Below are positions 7,986 to 16,218 of a DNA stretch of 64,000 bases, piece by piece. A model generated the notes under the pieces. The model ran no database searches, was not told where the DNA came from, and saw nothing but the letters and a program-made list of their open reading frames with translations. The stretch lies in contig JAXGMA010000001.1 in assembly GCA_040768905.1 (NCBI GenBank), forward strand, positions 248,001 to 312,000, read 5' to 3'. Position numbers and translations under genes: made by a program. Source of the stretch: SZUA-584 sp040768905. Its GTDB lineage: Bacteria > Bacillota > Clostridia > Christensenellales > SZUA-584. Positions within the stretch are counted from its first letter, which is position 1; every line of letters begins with the position of its first letter.

Positions 7986-9503
7986 GTGCTGTCCAAAATA
8001 TCAAGCTACGGATTGCTCGGGCTTTGCGGCTACCCTGTGACCGTGGAGGCCGATATATCTTCCGGCATGCCCTCCTATGAGACGGTCGGCTTGCCGGGCG
8101 CTGCCGTGCGCGAGTCGAAGGAACGTGTGCGGAGCGCGATAAAAAATTCAGGCTTTGCATACCCCCAGCAGCGCATCACCATCAACCTTGCGCCGGCAGA
8201 CCTTAAAAAACAGGGGCCGATCTACGATCTTGCGATCGCGCTTGGGCTGCTGTGTGCAAGCGGCCAGTGCGGCGCGCCGGATGAAAAGAGTATCGTTTTG
8301 GGCGAGCTGTCGCTTGACGGGCAGCTGCGCGGCATCGCGGGGGCACTGCCCATGGCCATATCTGCGCTGGAGGCAGGCTTTGACAAGCTTTTTATACCTG
8401 CCGATAATGCGGGAGAAACATCGTACCTTCGCGGGATAAAGGTGTATGCGGTCAGCACGCTTGCGCAGCTTGCGGCGCATTTGTCCGGCGGAGACAAAAT
8501 AGCGCCGTGCGCTCTGAAGCGTTTTGAGCCCCGCAGCGCGGCCTTTTGCGAGGGGGACATGGCGCATATACGCGGCCAGCAGCAGGCGCGGCGTGCATTG
8601 GAGATCGCTGCGGCGGGAGGGCATAACATATTGTTTGTCGGGCCTCCCGGCTCGGGGAAAACGATGCTCGCACGTGCTTTGCCGGGAATACTTCCTGATC
8701 TTTGCTTCGAAGAATCGATAGAAATATCCAAGATACAATCGGTATGCGGCTTATCATCTGACGGGATCGCCGCGGTGCGCCCTTTCCGCAGCCCGCACCA
8801 TACGCTTTCGACAGCAGCGCTCACGGGCGGCGGACACCGCGTGCTGCCCGGCGAATTAAGCCTCGCGCACGGCGGCGTGCTTTTTCTCGATGAGCTGCCT
8901 GAATTCTCACGCGCTGCGCTTGAATCGCTGCGCCAGCCGCTCGAAGACAGAGAGATCAGCATTGCGCGCGCGAACGCCAAGGTCAAATATCCGGCCAATG
9001 TGATGCTGGTGGCGTCCATGAATCCGTGCCCGTGCGGGCATTACGGCAGCGAAAAGCCATGCCGCTGCACGCCTCAGCAGATCGCGCAGTATCTTTCTCG
9101 CATCAGCGGGCCGCTGCTTGACCGAATAGACATGCATATCGCCATGGACGCGGTGACATATGGCGAACTGTCAGATGATAAGCCTGCCGAAGCATCGCGC
9201 GATATCCGCGTACGCGTCAACGCAGCCCGGCAGCTTCAGCAGAAGCGTTTTGACGGCATCGGCATATACACAAACTCGGGGCTTTCCGGTGAGCTGCTTT
9301 CTACCCATTGCCGTCTTGACGCTCAAAGCCGTAAGCTCATGGAAAGTGCATACAATGCTTTTTGCCTAAGCCCGCGCGGCAGGTCGCGTATATTGAAAGT
9401 GGCGCGCACGATTGCCGATCTTGCGGGTGCTCAGCAGATCGACCAAAAGCATCTTGCTGAAGCACTCCAATACCGTACGCCTGATAAAAAATATTGGGGA
9501 TAG
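7986..9503 (+). CDS. comM: YifB/ComM family Mg-chelatase-like AAA ATPase
   Basis: This 505-residue protein has an N-terminal Lon-protease-like domain (MPSYETVGLPGAAVRESKER), a Mg-chelatase AAA domain with Walker A GPPGSGKTM near residue 222, Walker B VLFLDELPEF, and a C-terminal Mg-chelatase subdomain. In Gram-negative bacteria ComM is a helicase that aids branch migration of transforming DNA; the Firmicute orthologue is less studied. GTG start at 7986. It is immediately followed by dprA, another transformation gene. Confidence 0.93.
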   Translation: MLSKISSYGLLGLCGYPVTVEADISSGMPSYETVGLPGAAVRESKERVRSAIKNSGFAYPQQRITINLAPADLKKQGPIYDLAIALGLLCASGQCGAPDEKSIVLGELSLDGQLRGIAGALPMAISALEAGFDKLFIPADNAGETSYLRGIKVYAVSTLAQLAAHLSGGDKIAPCALKRFEPRSAAFCEGDMAHIRGQQQARRALEIAAAGGHNILFVGPPGSGKTMLARALPGILPDLCFEESIEISKIQSVCGLSSDGIAAVRPFRSPHHTLSTAALTGGGHRVLPGELSLAHGGVLFLDELPEFSRAALESLRQPLEDREISIARANAKVKYPANVMLVASMNPCPCGHYGSEKPCRCTPQQIAQYLSRISGPLLDRIDMHIAMDAVTYGELSDDKPAEASRDIRVRVNAARQLQQKRFDGIGIYTNSGLSGELLSTHCRLDAQSRKLMESAYNAFCLSPRGRSRILKVARTIADLAGAQQIDQKHLAEALQYRTPDKKYWG

Positions 9504-9505
9504 TG

Positions 9506-10576
9506 ATGGAAGAGAAAAAATTCTGGATGTGGCTGGCATCCATCCCGGGCATAGGCGCGAAAACCTTTTACCAAATACTCAAAAACTTTGGCAGTGCGGC
9601 AGCTTTTTTTGAAGCAGTTTTAGGTGGCTCTGCTTTGCTTGACACCGTGCCTTTAGAGCTGCTTGCATCCGCACGCGCGGCATGTTCGAGAGAGCGCATT
9701 GCGGAGATAGTAGGCGGGATGCAAACAAAAGGGGTACATGCGGTGACCCGGCTATGCGCCGAATACCCGCCGCCGCTTGTACGCATCCCCTGGCCTCCGC
9801 CCGTGTTGTTTGTAAAGGGGGAGCTTTTTCCTTTTGAACGCGCCATCGGCATCGTGGGCACACGGCGCTGCACGCGCCGCGCCTACGAGCATACGCGCAG
9901 CATGGCCTTTGAGCTCGGAATGCCTGTTGTTTCGGGGCTTGCGCGCGGCATAGACACGGCTGCGCATCTTGGGGCTTTGGATGCGAAACAGCAAACTGCC
10001 GCCGTTCTCGGATGCGGCGTGGATATCATCTACCCGCCGGAAAATGAGAAAATCTACAATAATATAAGCGAGAGCGGCGCTCTTTTATCCGAGCTGCCTC
10101 CGGGCACTGCGCCTTTTGCCACCAACTTCCCTGTGCGCAACCGCATCATCGCGGGGCTTGTGCGCGGCCTGCTCGTCATTGAATCCGAGCTATCAGGCGG
10201 CACGGCAATCACTGCATCGCTGGCCTTGGGCTGCGGGCGTGATATTTTTGCGCTGCCCGGAGCGCCGTACCTTCCAGGCAGCGCGCTGTCAAACATGCTG
10301 ATAAAAAACGGCGCTGTGCCAGTTCGGGACGCCGGAGACATCCGCGCGTACTACGGCGAAGATGCCGTGGGTTCAAAGAACGATGAAGGCAGCAAGACGG
10401 CCCCGCTTGATTTTGTCCAAAGCCGGATTTTAGAATTGCTTGAGCGCGAGGACATGGGCGCGGAAACTGTTGCCGCGCAATCGGGTTTTGCTGCTGGGGA
10501 TGTCAATATCGCGCTGACGATGATGGAACTGGCCGGGCTAATCAAACGGCTGCCCGGCGGCAGATACGGCGTTTGA
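9506..10576 (+). CDS. dprA: DNA processing protein DprA
   Basis: This 356-residue protein loads RecA on incoming single-stranded DNA during transformation. Its parts are an N-terminal helix-hairpin-helix region (SIPGIGAKTF), a Rossmann-like core (GIVGTRR, VSGLARGIDTAAH, AVLGCGVD, FPVRNRIIAGL, SGGTAITASLALG), and a C-terminal winged helix from about residue 300. ATG 9506 lies 2 bases after the comM stop; the upstream in-frame TTG 9494 overlaps comM. Confidence 0.95.
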   Translation: MEEKKFWMWLASIPGIGAKTFYQILKNFGSAAAFFEAVLGGSALLDTVPLELLASARAACSRERIAEIVGGMQTKGVHAVTRLCAEYPPPLVRIPWPPPVLFVKGELFPFERAIGIVGTRRCTRRAYEHTRSMAFELGMPVVSGLARGIDTAAHLGALDAKQQTAAVLGCGVDIIYPPENEKIYNNISESGALLSELPPGTAPFATNFPVRNRIIAGLVRGLLVIESELSGGTAITASLALGCGRDIFALPGAPYLPGSALSNMLIKNGAVPVRDAGDIRAYYGEDAVGSKNDEGSKTAPLDFVQSRILELLEREDMGAETVAAQSGFAAGDVNIALTMMELAGLIKRLPGGRYGV

Positions 10577-10631
10577 CGGCGCCGGTTTTCAACATGAGCA
10601 TCGGTGTTTTCCGGATAAAAAGAAATCCAGC

Positions 10632-10660
10632 TTGCTTTTTTGGAAAACCGCAATTATAAT
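10632..10660 (+). promoter_or_regulatory. Sigma-A promoter of topA
   Basis: TTGCTT (10632-10637), 17-base spacer, TATAAT (10655-10660), in the 192-base gap before topA. Confidence 0.7.
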
Positions 10661-10768
10661 TTGCATTTAAAGGGAACAAAGGTGCAAACACTAAAAAGAT
10701 AACGCATAGAATAGCCATATGAAGCAGGGCTGCTTATGATGGCTGACTAACAAAGCTTGGAGAACACT

Positions 10769-12907
10769 ATGCAAAAGAGTACTGCGAAGAACAACAAGAA
10801 GACAAGAAAAACTGTCAGGAAATATGACCTGGTGATCGTTGAATCGCCAGCTAAGGCAAAGACCATCAGCAAATTTCTTGGTGCGGGCTATAAGGTGCAG
10901 GCCAGCGGCGGCCACGTGCGCGACCTGCCAAAAAGCACGCTTGGCGTCGATCTTGAGAATGACTTTGAACCGAGATATATCCAGATAAGAGGCAAAAAAG
11001 AAGTCATCAACTCAATGAAAGCCGGTGCTTTGGGCGCGCGCAACATCTATCTGGCGACTGACCCTGACCGCGAAGGCGAGGCCATTTCATGGCATATTGC
11101 CAATATGCTCGGCGTTAATGCGCAGGACGTCAGCCGTATTGAGTTCAATGAGATCACAAAAAGCGCGGTGACCAGCGCGATCGCGCATCCGCGCAAGCTA
11201 AACCTTGATCTCGTGGATGCCCAGCAGGCGCGCCGTGTGCTTGACCGGCTCGTGGGTTACAAGCTAAGCCCGCTGCTTTGGCGCAAGGTCAAAAAAGGGC
11301 TTTCGGCCGGGCGCGTGCAGTCGGTCGCCGTGCGTATTATCTGTGACCGGGAAGAGGAGATATTGGCTTTTGTCCCCGAAGAATATTGGACGATAACTGC
11401 CCGGCTCCGTGACGCGGCAGGTACGCAGCAATTTGAGGCCAAATATTACGGCAGCGGCGGCAAAAAGAAGGAACTTAATAGCAAAGAAGATGCGGACACG
11501 GTGCTGGCTGATATAAAAGGCAAAGAATTTGTGGTCTCCGAGATAAAAAAGGGCACGAAGCGAAAGAATGCGCCTGCGCCTTTTACCACGAGCTTTCTGC
11601 AGCAAGCCGCTTCCAGCTCACTCGGGTTTACCGCCAAGCGCACGATGCTGGTGGCACAGCAGCTCTACGAAGGCGTGGAAATCGGCAAACAGGGTTCAGT
11701 CGGTCTGGTCACATATATCCGTACGGATTCAACGCGCGTATCGGAAGAGGCGCTCGCGGCTGTGCGTACGCACATAGAAACGCAATTCGGGCGCGACTAC
11801 CTTCCGGAAAAACCCAATGTGTTCAAAAAGTCAAGAAAAGCGCAGGATGCGCATGAGGCCATACGCCCTTCGTACCTTGAATTGACGCCGGAATCTTTAA
11901 AATCTGCGCTATCGCGAGACCAATACAGATTATACAAACTCATTTACTCGCGTTTTGTGGCAAGCCAGATGAAACCATCGGTTTTTGAGACGATGCAGGT
12001 CTTTTTAGATGCGGGGCAATGCAATTTCCGCGCGAGCGGTTCGCACATGGTGTTCAAAGGCTACACTGCCGTTTACAGCAGCGAGGACGATGATACGAAA
12101 GACATGCTGCTGCCGCCACTCAAAGAAGGCGAAGTATGCCCGCTTGAATCGATTGATCCCAAACAGAATTTTACGCAGCCGCCGAGCCGCTATACAGAGG
12201 CGACGCTGGTGCGTGCGCTGGAGGAAAAAGGCATTGGGCGCCCGAGCACCTATGCGCCCATCATTTCGACCATACAGGAACGCCGCTATATCGTCAAGGA
12301 CGGCAAGAGCTTAAAACCCACAGAACTTGGCGTGATCGTCAATAACCTGATGAAACAGAATTTTTCGGACATTGTTGACGTGGCGTTCACGGCAGAGTTG
12401 GAGAACAAGCTTGACGATATCGAAAACGGCGGAAAGCAATGGAAAAAACTGCTGCGCGATTTTTACGAGCCTTTTGAGCAAACGCTCGATGATGCGGATA
12501 AAAATATAGAGCGTATCGAACTGCCCGTCAAAGAAAGCGATGTGAAATGCGAAAAGTGCGGGCGCATGATGGTGTACAAAGACGGCCGCTTCGGGACATT
12601 CCTTGCTTGTCCAGGCTATCCTGAATGCCGCAACACCAAGCCGGTTGTCAAATACATCGACACCCCTTGCCCGAAATGCGGCAAAAAAATTGTCGAGAAA
12701 CGCTCAGTCAAAACGCGCAAGACGTTTTATGGCTGTGAGGGTTATCCCGAATGCGATTTCGTGTCATGGGATATGCCGATAGCCGAAAAATGCGATGCGT
12801 GCGGCGGCATGATGGTGCTGCGGCGGATGTCAAGCGGCGGCAGTTATAAAAAATGCGCAAATGCCGAGTGCGCCAGAAACCAGCGCAAGAAGGCCGATGT
12901 ACAGTAA
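10769..12907 (+). CDS. topA: DNA topoisomerase I (type IA)
   Basis: This 712-residue enzyme relaxes negative supercoils. The TOPRIM domain is seen in VIVESPAKAKTI and ATDPDREGEAISWH. The catalytic Tyr lies in GLVTYIRTDSTRVS. Three C-terminal four-cysteine zinc modules follow (each CxKC/CxAC ... CxGYPEC-like), the last ending close to the C terminus. ATG 10769 is preferred over TTG 10757 because GGAG lies 7 bases before it. The 3' end overlaps trmFO by 11 bases. Confidence 0.97.
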   Translation: MQKSTAKNNKKTRKTVRKYDLVIVESPAKAKTISKFLGAGYKVQASGGHVRDLPKSTLGVDLENDFEPRYIQIRGKKEVINSMKAGALGARNIYLATDPDREGEAISWHIANMLGVNAQDVSRIEFNEITKSAVTSAIAHPRKLNLDLVDAQQARRVLDRLVGYKLSPLLWRKVKKGLSAGRVQSVAVRIICDREEEILAFVPEEYWTITARLRDAAGTQQFEAKYYGSGGKKKELNSKEDADTVLADIKGKEFVVSEIKKGTKRKNAPAPFTTSFLQQAASSSLGFTAKRTMLVAQQLYEGVEIGKQGSVGLVTYIRTDSTRVSEEALAAVRTHIETQFGRDYLPEKPNVFKKSRKAQDAHEAIRPSYLELTPESLKSALSRDQYRLYKLIYSRFVASQMKPSVFETMQVFLDAGQCNFRASGSHMVFKGYTAVYSSEDDDTKDMLLPPLKEGEVCPLESIDPKQNFTQPPSRYTEATLVRALEEKGIGRPSTYAPIISTIQERRYIVKDGKSLKPTELGVIVNNLMKQNFSDIVDVAFTAELENKLDDIENGGKQWKKLLRDFYEPFEQTLDDADKNIERIELPVKESDVKCEKCGRMMVYKDGRFGTFLACPGYPECRNTKPVVKYIDTPCPKCGKKIVEKRSVKTRKTFYGCEGYPECDFVSWDMPIAEKCDACGGMMVLRRMSSGGSYKKCANAECARNQRKKADVQ

Positions 12908-14198
12908 TGTGACCGTCATCGGTGCAGGGCTTGCCGGCTGCGAAGCCGCTTACCAGCTTGCGCGGCGCGGTGTGAAAGTAAAGCTCATCGAGCAAAAGCC
13001 AAAGGCGATGACGCCCGCGCACCAAGAACCAGGATTTGCCGAACTCGTGTGCTCGAACTCACTGCGCGCAGACGCGCTCTCAAATGCGGCGGGGCTCCTC
13101 AAGCAGGAGATGCGCGAATTGTCGTCTTTGATCATGGAAGCGGCGGACGCCTGCCGCATACCGGCCGGCGGTGCGCTCGCGGTTGACAGGAAAGCATTTT
13201 CGGATTATATCACGCAAAAGATCCTGTCCCATCAGAACATTGACGTGGAGTGCGAAAAAGCACAGGCGTTGCCTAAAGAAGGCGCAGTCATCGCTGCGCC
13301 GGGGCCGCTTTTAAGCGGCGCACTGGCAGAAAACATAAAAGATACAGTGGGCAGAAAGCTTTTGTCTTTTTTCGACGCGGCGGCACCCATCGTGACGGGA
13401 GAGTCGGTCGATACAAAGACGGCCTATTTCGCCTCACGTTACGGCAAGGGCGGTGATGATTATCTTAACTGCCCGATGGATGAGGCACAGTACCGCGCGT
13501 TTTATGAGGCGCTGGTGAGCGCGGAAACGGCGCAGTTGCACGGCTTTGAGGCCGATAAGGTGTTTGAGGGCTGCATGCCCATAGAGACCATGGCCAGGCG
13601 CGGATTTCAAACGCTGCTTTTCGGGCCGCTTAAGCCCGTCGGGCTGCGTACGCCGGACGGCACAAAGCCGCACGCCGTTGTACAGCTGAGAAGAGAAGAC
13701 AAACAAGGCCGGCTTTACAACCTTGTAGGGTTCCAGACGCATTTGAAATTTGGCGAGCAGCAGCGTGTGTTCCGGATGATCCCGGGGCTGCAAAACGCGG
13801 AGTTTGTGCGTTACGGCGTGATGCACGCAAATGCCTTTATCGCGAGCCCCGGCGTTTTAAGCGCCGATTATGAGCTTAAAAGCCGCCCCGGCCTATTCTT
13901 TGCAGGACAGCTAACGGGCGTTGAGGGCTATATTGAAAGCACGGCGAGCGGGCTGGTTGCCGGGCTGTGCGCTGCCTGCGATATACTCGGCAAACCGCGC
14001 CCGCATTTCGGCGAGGAAACCGCCACAGGCGCTTTGGGGGCGTATGTATCAGGATACGCCGGCGCTGATTTTCAGCCCATGAACATCAACTTTGGTATCA
14101 TCAGCCCTCTTCTGACGAATGCAAAAGGCAGGGATAAAAAGGAACTGATTTCAGCGCGTGCACTTGCATCCATAAAACGCATAGCAGAAGATCTGTGA
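12897..14198 (+). CDS. trmFO: Folate-dependent tRNA (uracil-5-)-methyltransferase TrmFO
   Basis: This 433-residue flavoprotein makes ribothymidine at position 54 of tRNA with methylenetetrahydrofolate. The N-terminal FAD-binding motif is VTVIGAGLAGCEAA. Further family blocks are ELVCSNSLRAD, SFFDAAAPIV and GQLTGVEGYIES. ATG 12897 lies within the end of topA; the topA-trmFO-hslVU order is typical of Firmicutes. Length agrees with the family. Confidence 0.96.
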   Translation: MYSNVTVIGAGLAGCEAAYQLARRGVKVKLIEQKPKAMTPAHQEPGFAELVCSNSLRADALSNAAGLLKQEMRELSSLIMEAADACRIPAGGALAVDRKAFSDYITQKILSHQNIDVECEKAQALPKEGAVIAAPGPLLSGALAENIKDTVGRKLLSFFDAAAPIVTGESVDTKTAYFASRYGKGGDDYLNCPMDEAQYRAFYEALVSAETAQLHGFEADKVFEGCMPIETMARRGFQTLLFGPLKPVGLRTPDGTKPHAVVQLRREDKQGRLYNLVGFQTHLKFGEQQRVFRMIPGLQNAEFVRYGVMHANAFIASPGVLSADYELKSRPGLFFAGQLTGVEGYIESTASGLVAGLCAACDILGKPRPHFGEETATGALGAYVSGYAGADFQPMNINFGIISPLLTNAKGRDKKELISARALASIKRIAEDL

Positions 14199-14245
14199 AA
14201 ACGGGGCGCCCCGAAAGCAGCGGGGCATATAAAAGGAGTATTGAT

Positions 14246-14776
14246 ATGATGGAAGGCACAACGATAGTTGCGGTACGGCGTGACGGCAAATGCGCCATCG
14301 CGGGAGACGGGCAGGTCACATTTGGGCAGAACACGATCATGAAACATAATGCCAAAAAAGTGCGGCGGCTGTACAGCGATAAAGTCGTGGTCGGTTTTGC
14401 GGGCTCTGTGGCGGATTCGTTTACGCTCTCTGAGCGTTTTGAAGCCAAGCTGGAGCAATACAGCGGCAGTTTGCAGCGTGCGGCGGTGGAATTGGCGCAG
14501 GAATGGCGCAGCGATAAGGTACTTCGCAAACTCGAAGCTATGCTCATAGCTGCGGACAAAAACGAGCTGCTCATCGTTTCGGGCAGCGGCGAGGTGATAC
14601 AGCCTGATGACGAAGTGGCGGCCATCGGCTCGGGCGGCAGTTATGCACTCGCGGCGGCCAAGGCACTCAAGGAAAACACGCAGCTTTCCGCGCTCGAGGT
14701 CGCAAAGAAGGCGATAGAAATCGCGGGTCAGATCTGCGTATTCACCAACGGCCACATCACGGTCGAGGAGGTTTAG
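14246..14776 (+). CDS. hslV: ATP-dependent protease proteolytic subunit HslV (ClpQ)
   Basis: This 176-residue protein is the peptidase of the HslUV complex. The catalytic Thr follows a short propeptide (MMEG then TTIVAVRRDGK), as in T1 proteases. AGDGQVTFG, KVRRLYSDKV and the C-terminal IAGQICVFTN are family signatures. AAAGGAG lies just before ATG 14246/14249. A frame-open GTG at 14195 overlaps trmFO and has no matching homology. One base separates it from hslU. Confidence 0.95.
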   Translation: MMEGTTIVAVRRDGKCAIAGDGQVTFGQNTIMKHNAKKVRRLYSDKVVVGFAGSVADSFTLSERFEAKLEQYSGSLQRAAVELAQEWRSDKVLRKLEAMLIAADKNELLIVSGSGEVIQPDDEVAAIGSGGSYALAAAKALKENTQLSALEVAKKAIEIAGQICVFTNGHITVEEV

Positions 14777-14777
14777 C

Positions 14778-16157
14778 ATGTCGCACCTGACGCCAAAACA
14801 GATCGTCGAGGAACTCGATAAATACATCATCGGGCAGGACAAAGCCAAAAAAGCGGTGGCCATCGCGCTTAGGAACCGTTACCGCCGCCAGCGTCTTGAG
14901 CAGGAGATGCAGGAGGAGATCACGCCAAAAAACATCATCATGGTGGGGCCGACGGGCGTGGGAAAGACCGAGATCGCAAGGCGGCTTGCCAAGCTGATGA
15001 ACGCGCCGTTTATCAAGGTCGAGGCCACAAAATTTACCGAAGTCGGTTATGTGGGGCGCGATGTAGAATCCATGGTGCGCGATCTTGTCGAAGCTTCTAT
15101 ACGCATGGTCAAGGCTTCGCGCCGCGAATCGGTGCATGCCAAAGCGCAGCAGATGGCAGAGGAGCGGCTGGTGGATATCCTCGTGCCGCTCGGCAAAAAA
15201 GCTGCGCCGCCGCAGAACCCTTTTCAGGCTCTTTTGGGCCAGGGGCAGAATGTGCCGCAGGAATCCGCCGAGGAACGGGATCGCCGCATGACAAAGCGCG
15301 AAGAAGTGCTTTCTCTGCTGCGTGCGGGGCGGCTTGAGGAAACAACGATAGAAGTTGAGGTCGAGGACAATGCAACGCTCGGCATAGAGATCGCCGGTAT
15401 CGGCAGCGATATCAATATCGGGGAGATGTTTTCCGGCATTTTGCCCAAGAAGACTAAGCGCCGCCGTGTGACCGTTGGGGAAGCGCGCAAGATCTTCACC
15501 CAGGAAGAAGGGGACAAACTCATTGATATGGATGAAGTCATCAGCACTGCGGTCGAGCGTGCCGAGCAGGACGGCATCATCTTTCTTGACGAGATCGATA
15601 AGATTGCGGGAAAAAATATGGGGCAGGGGCCGGATGTTTCGAGGGAAGGCGTTCAGCGCGACATCCTGCCTATCGTGGAAGGTTCGACCGTGGTCACCAA
15701 ATACGGCCCGGTCAAGACGGATTATATGCTCTTTATCGCAGCTGGCGCGTTTCATGTGGCAAAGATATCCGATCTGATCCCGGAGCTTCAGGGGCGCTTC
15801 CCCATCAAGGTGGAGCTGCAAAGCCTCTCGTGTGATGATTTAAAGCTCATTTTGACGCAGCCTAAAAATGCGCTCATCAAGCAGTACAAGGCGCTGCTTG
15901 AAGCGGACAACGTACGTCTCAATTTCAAACAGGATGCCATTGACGAAATCGCGCGCTATGCCGTGGTCGTCAATGAGACCGCGGAGAATATCGGCGCGCG
16001 GCGGCTGCATACCGTGATAGAAAAGCTGCTGGAAGACATATCGTACAACGCGGGCGGCGGCCATCCGACAGTCGATCTTGACATCGATGCGGCGTACGTC
16101 AAAGAGCACCTGAAAGACCAGATCAAAGACAACGACCTGCAAAAACATATTTTATAG
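14778..16157 (+). CDS. hslU: ATP-dependent protease ATPase subunit HslU (ClpY)
   Basis: This 459-residue AAA+ unfoldase feeds substrates to HslV. Walker A is GPTGVGKTEIARRLA near residue 56, Walker B GIIFLDEIDKIAG near 260. The variable I-domain lies between them, and the C-terminal sensor region contains GARRLHTVIEKLLEDI. The terminal residues KHIL form the tail that inserts into HslV pockets. In Bacillus codY follows; here a nucleotidyltransferase gene does. Confidence 0.97.
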   Translation: MSHLTPKQIVEELDKYIIGQDKAKKAVAIALRNRYRRQRLEQEMQEEITPKNIIMVGPTGVGKTEIARRLAKLMNAPFIKVEATKFTEVGYVGRDVESMVRDLVEASIRMVKASRRESVHAKAQQMAEERLVDILVPLGKKAAPPQNPFQALLGQGQNVPQESAEERDRRMTKREEVLSLLRAGRLEETTIEVEVEDNATLGIEIAGIGSDINIGEMFSGILPKKTKRRRVTVGEARKIFTQEEGDKLIDMDEVISTAVERAEQDGIIFLDEIDKIAGKNMGQGPDVSREGVQRDILPIVEGSTVVTKYGPVKTDYMLFIAAGAFHVAKISDLIPELQGRFPIKVELQSLSCDDLKLILTQPKNALIKQYKALLEADNVRLNFKQDAIDEIARYAVVVNETAENIGARRLHTVIEKLLEDISYNAGGGHPTVDLDIDAAYVKEHLKDQIKDNDLQKHIL

Positions 16158-16218
16158 AATAGCACCCGTTGGCACAGTGCATAATAATGCTACAAATTTC
16201 TTTTTTTGGAGCATGACC

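Noticed and set aside
8222..9019. 265-codon open frame antisense to comM
   Set aside because: Overlaps the AAA domain of comM entirely and has no initiation signal.
14757..15821. 354-codon open frame antisense to hslU
   Set aside because: The plus strand encodes a full-length HslU with all motifs; the antisense frame has no family signature.
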